In this document: in pieces, positions 1 through 9,408 of the stretch
Numbering within the stretch: the first letter of the stretch is position 1
How the letters are laid out: the number at the start of each line of letters is the position of its first letter
Source: Streptomyces viridiviolaceus
GTDB taxonomy: Bacteria > Actinomycetota > Actinomycetes > Streptomycetales > Streptomycetaceae
Length of the DNA: 64,000 nucleotides
Direction of reading: 5' to 3'
Assembly: GCF_014650995.1 (NCBI RefSeq)
Contig: NZ_BMWA01000025.1
Location: forward strand, 62,001-126,000
Made by a program: the position numbers and the translations under genes
Notes under the pieces: model-generated
The model's database searches: none
What the model was told of the DNA's origin: nothing
The model's input: the letters and a program-made list of their open reading frames with translations, nothing else

Positions 1-339
1 GATCCCGGTCGGGTCGAGCCGGCCCTGGTACGACGTGCTGAACCAGCCGTCGCTCACCCGCTCCGCCTCCGCGGCCAGCTCCAGCACCTCGGCGACCTCG
101 GGCGCGCACGCGCCGAGGGACAGCTCACCGCGCGCCAGCCGGGAGACCTCGCTGCCCTCCCGGTAGGTGCTGAACACCTCGTCGACCCGGTGCAGCCCGG
201 CGACCGCTTCGTCCAGCGCCGTGCGTACGGCCGTGGGTTCCCCGCCGCGGACGTCGAAGGAGAAGACGGTCCCCATCGTCTCCTCCACCCGGCGCACCGC
301 GGCGGGAGCCTGTGCGGAATCGGCCACGGTGTCAGCCAC
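1..339 (-). CDS. apbE: FAD:protein FMN transferase (ApbE family), partial
   Basis: ApbE enzymes attach FMN covalently to a Ser/Thr of FMN-binding domains outside the membrane. The 113 visible codons are the N-terminal third and run off the left edge. After a short variable stretch comes RRVEETMGTVFSFDVRG, the conserved ApbE opening block, then a helix-rich part (AVAGLHRVDEVFSTYREGSE) typical of the family. I chose the GTG at 337-339: it lies in frame and overlaps the last codons of the upstream FMN-binding gene by 8 bases, so the two are probably translationally coupled. The neighbour supplies two likely flavinylation sites, which supports the function. The FAD- and Mg-binding parts are outside the window. 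Confidence 0.88.
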   Translation of the reverse strand, partial: MADTVADSAQAPAAVRRVEETMGTVFSFDVRGGEPTAVRTALDEAVAGLHRVDEVFSTYREGSEVSRLARGELSLGACAPEVAEVLELAAEAERVSDGWFSTSYQGRLDPTGI

Positions 340-1126
340 CGGCCCGGTCCAGTGCCGACTGGAGGGACTGCTTGTATCCGGCGCTGGTGTAGGTGGCGCC
401 GGATACGGCGTCGATGTCGGCGCTGCCGGCGGCGATGGCGGCCTGGTTGAGTCGGGGTACGGCGTCGGCGGTGACCCGGTCGCTCTGCCCTCCCTCGGGC
501 GCCTGCACGGCCTCGGCGCCCGTGATCTTCCCACCGCTGACGGTGACACGGACCTGCACGGGCCCGTACTGGGTCTGCGCGACGGCGCCGGTGAGGGTGC
601 GGGTGCCCTGGGAGCCGCTGCCCGAGCCCTGTCCGTCTGTTCCCTCGCCCTGTCCGCCGCCCTGTCCGGCGGATCCCGCGGCCTCCTCCAGCTTGTCCAG
701 TGCCGACTGGAGGGACTGCTTGTATCCGGCGCTGGTGTAGGTGGCGCCGGATACGGCGTCGATGTCGGCGCTGCCGGCGGCGACGGCGGCCTGGTTGAGT
801 CGGGGTACGGCGTCGGCGGTGACCCGGTCGCTCTGCCCTCCCTCGGGCGCCCGCACGGCCTCGGCGCCCGTGATCTTCCCGCCCTTCACCGTGAGCCGGA
901 CCTGCACGGGGCCGTACCGGGTACTGGCCGCGTCACCGGTGACCGTGCCGACGCCCGCGCCCCGCCCGCCCTGCGGCGACTGCGCGGCCACCGGCGGGGC
1001 CGCGCCGCCCGCCGCGGAGGCGGAGCCCGGGTCGGAGGCCGGTTTCAGCGACAGCAGCAGCACGATCCCGGACACGGTCGCGGCGCCGGCCAGTACGGCA
1101 CGCCGGACGGGGTGACTCTTCCTCAT
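332..1126 (-). CDS. Membrane-anchored protein with two FMN-binding domains
   Basis: 264 residues. An N-terminal hydrophobic segment (about residues 8-27) acts as signal or anchor, followed by a low-complexity linker and two FMN_bind domains (about 58-145 and 178-262). Each ends with DAVSGATYTS (residues 123-132 and 239-248), matching the D-x-x-[ST]-G-A-T motif where ApbE esterifies FMN to Thr. The protein probably carries two covalent flavins and shuttles electrons outside the membrane. It lies between a ferric-reductase-like gene (24-base gap) and apbE (overlap), a classic flavinylation operon. The two domains share a 186-base almost identical DNA segment, pointing to recent duplication or gene conversion. 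The actual electron acceptor is unknown. Confidence 0.87.
   Translation of the reverse strand: MRKSHPVRRAVLAGAATVSGIVLLLSLKPASDPGSASAAGGAAPPVAAQSPQGGRGAGVGTVTGDAASTRYGPVQVRLTVKGGKITGAEAVRAPEGGQSDRVTADAVPRLNQAAVAAGSADIDAVSGATYTSAGYKQSLQSALDKLEEAAGSAGQGGGQGEGTDGQGSGSGSQGTRTLTGAVAQTQYGPVQVRVTVSGGKITGAEAVQAPEGGQSDRVTADAVPRLNQAAIAAGSADIDAVSGATYTSAGYKQSLQSALDRAGG
347..532 (-). repeat. Intragenic direct repeat, copy encoding second FMN domain
   Basis: This 186-base stretch is repeated at 695-880 in the same reading frame with only two differences (a C/T and a T/C change). It covers the core of the FMN-binding domain including the DAVSGAT motif. Flanking parts of the two domains differ more, so the near identity is confined to this block. 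Confidence 0.9.
695..880 (-). repeat. Intragenic direct repeat, copy encoding first FMN domain
   Basis: Partner of the copy at 347-532, offset by exactly 348 bases (116 codons), so reading frame is preserved. Two mismatches in 186 bases. The pattern fits a recent tandem domain duplication or ongoing gene conversion. Confidence 0.9.
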
Positions 1127-1150
1127 CTGCCCTGAGCTCCTGATCCTCGG

Positions 1151-2533
1151 TCACATCTCGAACGACTCGTGATGGATGCGACGGGCGGGGACTCCCGCGC
1201 CGCGCAGCGCCTCGTACACCGACTGGGCGAAACCGGGCGGCCCGCACAGGAAGACGTCGTGGCGGTCGATGTCCGGGATCTTGCGGCCCAGCGTCTCCGG
1301 CGAGATGTCCGGGCGCTCCCCGTCCGGACTGTTGACCGCGTACATCAGCCTGGCCCCGCGCTCGTCGGCGATCCGGGCGAGTTCGTCCCACAGCGCCAGG
1401 TCCTGGGTGCTGTTGGCCCGGTACAGCAGGGTGATGTCGCCGGACGCGCCGGGCAGCGTCTCGAACAGCGCCCGCATCGGTGTGATCCCGACCCCGCCCG
1501 CCACCAGCAGCACCTTCCCGCGGCTGCGGCGCTGCGCGGTCAGCGCCCCGTACGGCCCCTCCGCCCACACCCGGGTGCCGGGCTCCAGTTCGCGCAGCCG
1601 GGCGCTGTGGTCGCCGATCGCCTTCACGGTGATCCGGAGCATGTCCGGGCGGGGCGCCGCCGACAGCGAGTACGGGTGGGAGCTGAACCGCATCCCCGGC
1701 GCCAGGAACCGCCAGCGGAAGAACTGCCCCGCCTCCGCGCCCATCCGGTGCAGCCTGCGCCCGCCGATCAGCACCGACACGATCCCGGGCGTCTCCTCGA
1801 TCACCGCCTCGACCCGCATCCGGTGCCGCAGGTTGAGGCGGAGCGGGGTCAGGATCCGGTACCAGACCACGAGCGCGGTCACCGTCCCGTACAGGGCGTA
1901 CCAGACGGTCCTGGCGACCGGCTCGACGGCGAAGTCGTTGCCGGTGGTCAGCTGGTGCCAGAAGGTCAGGAACACCGCCGCGTAGGTGAGCAGGTGCACG
2001 TGGTACCAGGCGTCGTAAGGGATCCGGCGGCGGACCGGGCCGATCGAGAGCAGCCCGATGAACAGCAGCAGTCCGGTGCCGATGGCAGCCTTGCCCATGT
2101 CCGGCAGCTGGTTCACGGAGTCGACCGTCTGCTGGACGATGTCGCCGAGGCCCTTGCCGGCCTGCGCCGCGTAGCCCCACATGATCAGGAAGACGTGGGC
2201 GAGGACCAGGCAGAGCGTGTAGCGGCCGGTCATGGCGTGCCAGCGGGCCACCCGGTCCGAGCCCACCCGCCGTTCCAGCGCGGGCACCCGGGCCATCTGG
2301 AGCACCACGAGCGCCATGAGGTACCCGGCCAGCAGGCCGGTGATCCGGCCCGCGTTCAGGATCCTGCCGGTGTCGTCGGAGATGGCGGGTGTGTTGCGCC
2401 ACCACAGCCACAACACACCCGCCGCGCCCGCCCACACGGCGAGCAGCAGGGGGACGGCCGGGGAGCGGCGCGGACGGATGCGGCGCATCGTCTGGCGTCG
2501 GGCGGCACGGCCGCCGGCGAGCGTGGTGGTCAC
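1151..2533 (-). CDS. Ferric reductase-like transmembrane oxidoreductase
   Basis: 460 residues if started at the GTG at 2531-2533, which has GGAGG just upstream; a longer ATG start at 2584 has no such site. The N-terminal half has about six membrane helices with paired histidines (LAHVF, WYHVH) suited to haem binding, as in ferric reductase/NADPH oxidase-like proteins. The C-terminal half is a ferredoxin-NADP reductase module with FAD motif HPYSLS, pyridine-nucleotide motif GGVGITPMRAL and the distal FLCGPPGF. It should move electrons from cytosolic NAD(P)H across the membrane. The downstream FMN-binding protein is its likely periplasmic-side partner; iron reduction itself is only one possible role. 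Confidence 0.87.
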   Translation of the reverse strand: MTTTLAGGRAARRQTMRRIRPRRSPAVPLLLAVWAGAAGVLWLWWRNTPAISDDTGRILNAGRITGLLAGYLMALVVLQMARVPALERRVGSDRVARWHAMTGRYTLCLVLAHVFLIMWGYAAQAGKGLGDIVQQTVDSVNQLPDMGKAAIGTGLLLFIGLLSIGPVRRRIPYDAWYHVHLLTYAAVFLTFWHQLTTGNDFAVEPVARTVWYALYGTVTALVVWYRILTPLRLNLRHRMRVEAVIEETPGIVSVLIGGRRLHRMGAEAGQFFRWRFLAPGMRFSSHPYSLSAAPRPDMLRITVKAIGDHSARLRELEPGTRVWAEGPYGALTAQRRSRGKVLLVAGGVGITPMRALFETLPGASGDITLLYRANSTQDLALWDELARIADERGARLMYAVNSPDGERPDISPETLGRKIPDIDRHDVFLCGPPGFAQSVYEALRGAGVPARRIHHESFEM

Positions 2534-2618
2534 GGTTCCTCCGTGGGGACTCGGCCCTTGGCCCACAGATACGGGCCGCACCACGCGAGCGTTCAGCCGG
2601 TTCCGGTTCTGCCGCCGC

Positions 2619-3326
2619 TCAGTACCGCGTGATCGCCGTCGCCCCGCCCGACGTGCCGATCGCGAGGTGCGGCTCGGCCGCCGGCTCGGCCCAGTCGAGG
2701 ATCCGTCGCATCGCCTCGGCCGGCACCGACACGCAACCGGCCGTCGCCCCGCGCCCGTCGACGTGCAGGAAGATGCCCGCGCCGCGGCCGCGCACCGGGC
2801 GGTGGTAGTTGAAGCCGACGACCATGGCGTGCGCGTACTGGGCCCGGTAGGTGATCAGATGCTCGGCCTCGGCGGCGCGGCAGTCGGCGGCCCGCGGCTC
2901 GGTCCAGCGGTTGTAGGAGCGGGAGCGGTTGTCCTGGCACCACCAGGAGCCCTGCCGCACCGGGCGGTACCGGTACGTCGTCCCGCGCGGCGCCGCCTCG
3001 ATGCCGAAGGCGTAGGGCAGGTCGTACAGCCCGGTCGGGGTGGTGTTCGTGCCCTGTCTGCGCTTCGTCCCGTCCGCCAGTCCGCCGGCCCCGAAGCGCG
3101 CGGGCGCGGAACCGGCCTTCACCCAGCTGCCGCCCCTGAGGTCCCACCAGGTGACGGTGCCCCTGGTCGAGCGGGCGCCCGGGGCGACGGCGGTGATCAG
3201 CTGGGTGCCGCCGCCGGTGTCCGCCATCCGGGCCGGCAGCGGCCGGGGCGGTGGCCCGCCGGCGGGGGCGGCACCGAGCACGAGGGCGGCCGCGGACAGG
3301 AGGGCGGCGACGGCACCGGGACGCAT
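2619..3326 (-). CDS. Secreted L,D-transpeptidase-like (YkuD fold) protein
   Basis: 235 residues starting with a hydrophobic signal peptide (AVAALLSAAALVLGAAPAGG). The C-terminal region contains IFLHVDG followed by GATAGCVSV, matching the YkuD catalytic pattern of a histidine upstream of a Gly-Cys-Val nucleophile block. Such enzymes form or remodel L,D cross-links in peptidoglycan, or anchor proteins to it. The catalytic motif is a variant: GATAGC replaces the usual SHGC, so chemistry may differ. It stands three bases from the convergently oriented end of no gene and follows the flavin-binding gene on the same strand with a 3-base gap, suggesting a two-gene unit. Exact substrate cannot be read from sequence. 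Confidence 0.8.
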   Translation of the reverse strand: MRPGAVAALLSAAALVLGAAPAGGPPPRPLPARMADTGGGTQLITAVAPGARSTRGTVTWWDLRGGSWVKAGSAPARFGAGGLADGTKRRQGTNTTPTGLYDLPYAFGIEAAPRGTTYRYRPVRQGSWWCQDNRSRSYNRWTEPRAADCRAAEAEHLITYRAQYAHAMVVGFNYHRPVRGRGAGIFLHVDGRGATAGCVSVPAEAMRRILDWAEPAAEPHLAIGTSGGATAITRY

Positions 3327-3329
3327 GGC

Positions 3330-3917
3330 TCAGACGGTAGACGGAGGCAGCGGCAACGGCAGCCCGGGCAGCCCGTCAAGGCTCGTGGCGACGTGCTCCT
3401 TCTTGGTGAAGTACTCGCTGAGCGAGGCGTCGTCCTCGCGGGCGAAACGCTTGCCGTGCAGGTCCCGGTCCGTCTCGTACGCCATGAAGGGCACGGCGTA
3501 CCCGCAGGTGTCGCGGATGAGCTCGGCCGTCACGACGATGATCGCGCGCAGGCCGTGCGGGGCCGGGTCGATGTCCCTGAACCGGGTGAGCAGCTCCGCG
3601 AAGCGCGGGTCGTCACGGAAGACCGGCTCGCCGCGGCCGTGCACACGGACGATGTTCGGCGGCCCCTGGAAGGCGCACCACATGAGGGTGATCCGCCCGT
3701 TCTCCCGCAGATGGGCGATGGTCTCGGCGTTGGAGCCGGCGAAGTCGAGGTAGGCCACCGTGCGGTCGTCGAGCACCGCGAAGGAGCCCGTGAGGCCCTT
3801 GGGGGAGAGGTTGACCGTTCCGTCGGCGTCGAGCGGAGCGGTGGCGGTGAAGAAGAGGGGCTGTGCCTCGATGAAGGTACGGAGTCTGCCGTCTATGCGC
3901 TCATAAGTCTTTCCCAT
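3330..3917 (-). CDS. Pyridoxamine 5'-phosphate oxidase family protein
   Basis: 195 residues. The opening (RLRTFIEAQPLFFTATAPLD, then NLSPKG) and the later AYLDFAGSNAETIAHLREN and RITLMWCAFQGPPNIVRVHG are typical of split-barrel flavin-binding proteins annotated as pyridoxamine-phosphate-oxidase-related. Members of this branch usually bind FMN or F420 rather than make pyridoxal phosphate, so B6 synthesis should not be assumed. It is the first gene of a minus-strand pair with the L,D-transpeptidase-like gene downstream. ATG start at 3915-3917 is the only good option; the region upstream (3918-4086) is shared with the divergent argG remnant. Confidence 0.8.
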   Translation of the reverse strand: MGKTYERIDGRLRTFIEAQPLFFTATAPLDADGTVNLSPKGLTGSFAVLDDRTVAYLDFAGSNAETIAHLRENGRITLMWCAFQGPPNIVRVHGRGEPVFRDDPRFAELLTRFRDIDPAPHGLRAIIVVTAELIRDTCGYAVPFMAYETDRDLHGKRFAREDDASLSEYFTKKEHVATSLDGLPGLPLPLPPSTV

Positions 3918-4030
3918 GTCTAACGATTATGGGTTGCACGCGCTGCCCTGTCCGGGGAATCACCGCGGGTCCCGGCATCCGGACACGCCGCGGGCGGCCC
4001 CGGCCGGCACCCGTCACAGGATTGACGAAT

Positions 4031-4056
4031 CATGCAGGCTTCTGCATACTCATGCA
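4031..4056 (+). promoter_or_regulatory. Probable ArgR (ARG box) operator
   Basis: The region holds three related half-sites CATGCA (4031), TGCATA (4043) and CATGCA (4051), closely matching the CATGCA/TGCATA half-sites of Streptomyces ARG boxes. It sits 31 bases upstream of the start codon of the argG remnant and about 530 bases before argH. I infer that ArgR with arginine represses transcription from here into argH; the exact promoter was not resolved. Confidence 0.65.
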
Positions 4057-4086
4057 GACAAGGGTGCGCACTGTGAGGAGAAGCCC

Positions 4087-6011
<1,925 letters not shown>

Positions 6012-6016
6012 CGCAC

Positions 6017-6053
6017 ACGCGCGCGTGCGGCCCGGTACGCCGCACGCGCGCGT
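6017..6053 (+). terminator. Hairpin after argH
   Basis: Perfect 14-base inverted repeat (6017-6030 with 6040-6053, loop 9) beginning five bases after the argH stop. It is made of alternating CG steps and lacks a T-run, as is common for Streptomyces terminators. A further copy of its CACGCGCGCGTG core lies at 6071-6082. Confidence 0.65.
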
Positions 6054-6145
6054 ACCGCACCGCCGACGTCCACGCGCGCGTGCGGGCGGGGCATCCCGGT
6101 TAGGTTGGTCCTGAGCCGCAAGGAGCCGACCGAACGGAGCCCGCG

Positions 6146-7117
6146 ATGCCCTTCGCCCGCCTGGCCTCGGTGACGACCCCCACCTGCCACATCGGCCTGG
6201 GCCTCGCCGCCGTCGGCCGTCCCGGATACATCAACCTCGGCCGGGACCACGACCTCGGAGAGGACCGCAGCGTCGAGGCGCTGCGCACCCGTACCCACGA
6301 CCTCCTCGACGCCGCCTACGCGCAGGGCGTCCGCTACTTCGACGTGGCCCGTTCCTACGGCCGGTCGGAGGAGTTCCTCGCCGCGTGGCTCGAGGCCCGC
6401 CCCGACGTGGACGACGTGGTCGTCGGCAGCAAGTGGGGGTACACCTACACGGCCGGCTGGTCCGCCGACGCCGAGCAGCACGAGGTCAAGGACCACGGCC
6501 TCGCCACGTACGAGCGTCAGCGGGCCGAGAGCGACGCCCTCCTCGGCGACCGGCTCGACCTCTACCAGATCCACTCGCTCACGCCCGACAGCCCGGCCCT
6601 CACCGACAAGGAACTCCACGCGAAGCTGGCCGAGGCCGCCGTCGGGGGCCTCACCGTCGGCTTCTCCACCAGCGGCCCGGCCCAGGCCGACGCCATCCGT
6701 GCCGCGCTCGCCGTGACCGTCGAGGGCGAGCCGCTCTTCCGTACGGTCCAGTCCACGTACAACGTGCTGGAGACCTCCGCGGGACCCGCGCTCGCCGAGG
6801 CGCACGACGCCGGGCTCACCGTGATCGTCAAGGAGGGCATGGCCAACGGCCGGCTCGCCGAGCCGCACGCTCCGGACGTGCTGAAGGCCGTCGCCGAGGA
6901 GACGACCCTCGGCTGCGACGCGGTCGCCCTCGCGATGATCCTGCGGCAGCCCTGGGCCGGCGTCGTCCTCTCCGGCGCCGCGACCGTCGCCCAGCTCGGC
7001 TCGAACCTGCACGCCACCGTCGTCGACCTCGACGAAGACCAGCGGGCACGCCTCGCCGCGCTCGCCGAGGACCCGTCCGCCTACTGGGAGCGGCGCGCCC
7101 AGCTGCCCTGGCGCTGA
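6146..7117 (+). CDS. Aldo/keto reductase
   Basis: 323 residues with the aldo/keto reductase TIM barrel: active-site region YFDVARSYGRSEEFLAAW (Asp and Tyr), SKWGYT (Lys) and DLYQIHSLTPDSP (His). These give the Asp-Tyr-Lys-His set needed for NADPH-dependent carbonyl reduction. No partner genes suggest a substrate. The gene stands alone between the argH terminator and the divergently acting TetR operator, downstream of which a separate transcription unit starts. ATG 6146 follows an AAGGAG-type site 15-20 bases upstream. Physiological substrate unknown. Confidence 0.9.
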   Translation: MPFARLASVTTPTCHIGLGLAAVGRPGYINLGRDHDLGEDRSVEALRTRTHDLLDAAYAQGVRYFDVARSYGRSEEFLAAWLEARPDVDDVVVGSKWGYTYTAGWSADAEQHEVKDHGLATYERQRAESDALLGDRLDLYQIHSLTPDSPALTDKELHAKLAEAAVGGLTVGFSTSGPAQADAIRAALAVTVEGEPLFRTVQSTYNVLETSAGPALAEAHDAGLTVIVKEGMANGRLAEPHAPDVLKAVAEETTLGCDAVALAMILRQPWAGVVLSGAATVAQLGSNLHATVVDLDEDQRARLAALAEDPSAYWERRAQLPWR

Positions 7118-7185
7118 CCGGACACCCGCCCCGACACCTGCCGGACGGCCCCGGAGTGATCGAGCCGTGAGTCACGCATGCCCAG

Positions 7186-7207
7186 TGTGAGACAAAGATG
7201 TCTCACA
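7186..7207. promoter_or_regulatory. Palindromic operator of the TetR-type regulator
   Basis: Two perfect 9-base arms (TGTGAGACA and TGTCTCACA) are separated by AAGA. A third half-site TGTCTCA lies at 7219-7225, ending on the start codon of the regulator. A -10-like TACCGT lies at 7213-7218. Such a palindrome just before a TetR gene is normally the autoregulatory binding site; here binding would block the promoter of the regulator-transporter operon. Confidence 0.7.
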
Positions 7208-7224
7208 TGGGTTACCGTTGTCTC

Positions 7225-7776
7225 ATGGCCGTCGATCGAGAACAGGTACTGCGCAGCGCCGCGGCCCTGCTGACCCGCAAGTCCACCGCGACCATGGACG
7301 AGGTCGCCCGGGCCGCCGGGATCAGCCGGGCCACGCTGCACCGCCACTTCGCCGGGCGCGACGCCCTCGTACGGGCACTGGAGGCACTCGGCCTCGCCGA
7401 GTGCGAGGCGGCCGTGGAGACGGCCCGCCTGGACGACGGCCCGGCGGCCGGGGCGGTGCGCCGCCTCGTGCGCGAGATCGAGCCGGCGGCCGGTCTGCTC
7501 GCCTTCCTCTACACCGAGAACCAGCTGTTCGAGGGCGAGGAGCAGAACGAGGGCTGGGCCCGCCTCGACGCCCGGCTCACCGCGCTGTTCCGCCGGGGCC
7601 AGGAGAGCGGCGAGTTCCGTATCGACCTGACCCCGGTCTGGCTCACCGAGGCGCTGTACGGCCTGCTGGCCTCCGGCGCCTGGGCGGTGACGGAAGGCCG
7701 CGTGGCGCGCAACGACTTCACCCACCTGATCGTCGAGCTGCTGCTCGGCGGCGCACTCCGGAGAGAGGAATCATGA
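7225..7776 (+). CDS. TetR-family transcriptional repressor
   Basis: 183 residues from ATG 7225. The N-terminal helix-turn-helix reads TMDEVARAAG followed by ISRATLHRHF, the TetR signature; the C-terminal domain would sense a ligand. An earlier in-frame ATG at 7198 lies inside the palindromic operator, so the start at 7225 is preferred, probably on a leaderless transcript because no ribosome site precedes it. Its stop overlaps the start of the efflux transporter (ATGA), making the pair an operon. The layout implies a repressor that releases its own operon when a drug-like inducer binds. Confidence 0.9.
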   Translation: MAVDREQVLRSAAALLTRKSTATMDEVARAAGISRATLHRHFAGRDALVRALEALGLAECEAAVETARLDDGPAAGAVRRLVREIEPAAGLLAFLYTENQLFEGEEQNEGWARLDARLTALFRRGQESGEFRIDLTPVWLTEALYGLLASGAWAVTEGRVARNDFTHLIVELLLGGALRREES

Positions 7777-9305
7777 CCCGCACCCTGCAGGCGGCGAACA
7801 CGACCGAGGCGGTGAAGCGCCCCGGTCGCTGGGTCGCGCTGTCCGTCCTCGTGCTGGCCGTGCTGCTGGTGGCCGTCGACGCGACCGTGCTCGGTCTCGC
7901 GACGCCCTACATCAGCGAGGACCTGAGGCCGTCCGGCACCCAGCTGCTGTGGATCGGTGACGTCTACTCGTTCGTGATCGCCGGTCTGCTCGTCTCCATG
8001 GGCAGCCTCGGCGACCGCATCGGCCGCAAGCGGATCCTGCTCGTCGGCGCCACGGCGTTCGGCGCGATATCGGTGCTCAACGCCTACGCGACCACGCCCG
8101 AGCTGATGATCCTCGCCCGGGCCCTGCTCGGCGTCGCCGGCGCCACCCTGATGCCCGCCACCCTCGCCCTGATCCGCAACCTCTTCCACGACCCGCGCGA
8201 GCGCAGCCTGGCCGTCGGTCTCTGGGGCGCCACCGCGTCCGCCGGTACGGCGGTCGGCCCGATCGTGGGCGGTTTCCTGCTGGAGCACTTCTGGTGGGGC
8301 TCGGTCTTCCTGATCAACCTGCCCGTGATGGCCGTCCTCGTCCTCGTCGGCATCAGGATGCTGCCCGAGTCCCGCAACCCGAACCCCGGCCCCTGGGACC
8401 TGCTCAGCGTCACGCTGTCGCTGGTCGGCATGGTCGGCGTCGTGTACGCGATCAAGGAGGCCGCCTCGCACGGGTTCGCCTGGACGACCCTGGCCGTCGG
8501 TCTGCTGGGTGCCGCCGCCCTCTACGGCTTCGTGCGCCGTCAGCTGACCATGCCGATCCCGCTGCTCGACATGCGGCTCTTCCGCAGCCGCGGGTTCAGC
8601 GGCGCGGTCCTGGCCGACCTGCTGACCATCCTCGGCCTGTCCGGGCTGGTGTTCTTCCTCTCCCAGTACCTGCAACTCGTCCAGGGCAGGCCGCCGTTCG
8701 AGGCCGGCCTCGCCGAACTGCCCGCCGCGATCGGCGCGGTGGTGGCCGGTCTGATCGCGGGCCGCGCGGCCCGGCGCTTCTCCGTCCGCGCCGTGGTCTC
8801 CGGCGGACTCGCGGCCGTCGGGTTCGCGCTCGCCGCGCTGACCGTCATCGGCCAGTCCACCGGCTACCCGCTGCTCGGCACGGCCCTGCTGGTCGTCGGC
8901 GTCGGCGCCGGGTTCTCGTTCACCGTCACCGCCGACGTGATCCTCTCCAGCGTGCCCAAGGACCAGGCGGGCAGCGCCTCCGCGGTCTCCGAGACGGCGT
9001 ACGAACTCGGTGCCGCCCTCGGCATCGCCGTACTCGGTTCGATCGTGACCGGCGTCTACCGGGACTTCACGGGCCCGGCGGGCACCCCGGCCGCGGCGCA
9101 CGAGTCGCTGGGCGGCGCCGTGGAAGTCGCCTCCGGTCTGCCCGCGCACACGGCCGAGGCGTTGCTGGACGCCGCCCGGCAGTCCTTCGTCGACGGGCTG
9201 ACCCTCGCGGCCGGTGCGGGTGCGGTCGTGCTGCTGGCGGCCTCCGTCGCCGCCTGGTTCCTGCTGCGCGGACAGCGCCTGGAGGACGGGGTCGAGCACC
9301 CGTGA
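7773..9305 (+). CDS. MFS multidrug efflux transporter (DHA2, 14 helices)
   Basis: 510 residues, the length of 14-helix drug:proton antiporters such as QacA and LfrA. The first helix carries the acidic residue in LLVAVDATVLGLATP. Motif A is GSLGDRIGRKRILL (between helices 2 and 3) and the antiporter motif C equivalent is GATASAGTAVGPIVGGFLL. It should export lipophilic or cationic compounds using the proton gradient. Translation is coupled to the TetR gene by ATGA overlap, indicating control by that repressor. A two-hairpin terminator follows. Actual substrates unknown. Confidence 0.92.
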   Translation: MTRTLQAANTTEAVKRPGRWVALSVLVLAVLLVAVDATVLGLATPYISEDLRPSGTQLLWIGDVYSFVIAGLLVSMGSLGDRIGRKRILLVGATAFGAISVLNAYATTPELMILARALLGVAGATLMPATLALIRNLFHDPRERSLAVGLWGATASAGTAVGPIVGGFLLEHFWWGSVFLINLPVMAVLVLVGIRMLPESRNPNPGPWDLLSVTLSLVGMVGVVYAIKEAASHGFAWTTLAVGLLGAAALYGFVRRQLTMPIPLLDMRLFRSRGFSGAVLADLLTILGLSGLVFFLSQYLQLVQGRPPFEAGLAELPAAIGAVVAGLIAGRAARRFSVRAVVSGGLAAVGFALAALTVIGQSTGYPLLGTALLVVGVGAGFSFTVTADVILSSVPKDQAGSASAVSETAYELGAALGIAVLGSIVTGVYRDFTGPAGTPAAAHESLGGAVEVASGLPAHTAEALLDAARQSFVDGLTLAAGAGAVVLLAASVAAWFLLRGQRLEDGVEHP

Positions 9306-9319
9306 CCCCTGGCCGGTGA

Positions 9320-9394
9320 GCGCCGGGTGTTCCGCCCGGCGCCCGGTCGTCCACACGCCGACGGCGGGCCACTTGCTCAGCGGCCCGCCGTCGG
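9320..9394. terminator. Two tandem hairpins between convergent genes
   Basis: An 8-base stem (9320-9327/9335-9342) is followed by a 13-base perfect stem (9358-9370/9382-9394). They lie between the ends of the efflux gene (plus) and acyltransferase gene (minus), so they can stop transcription from both sides. Confidence 0.7.
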
Positions 9395-9408
9395 GAGGTT
9401 CCGCGGCG

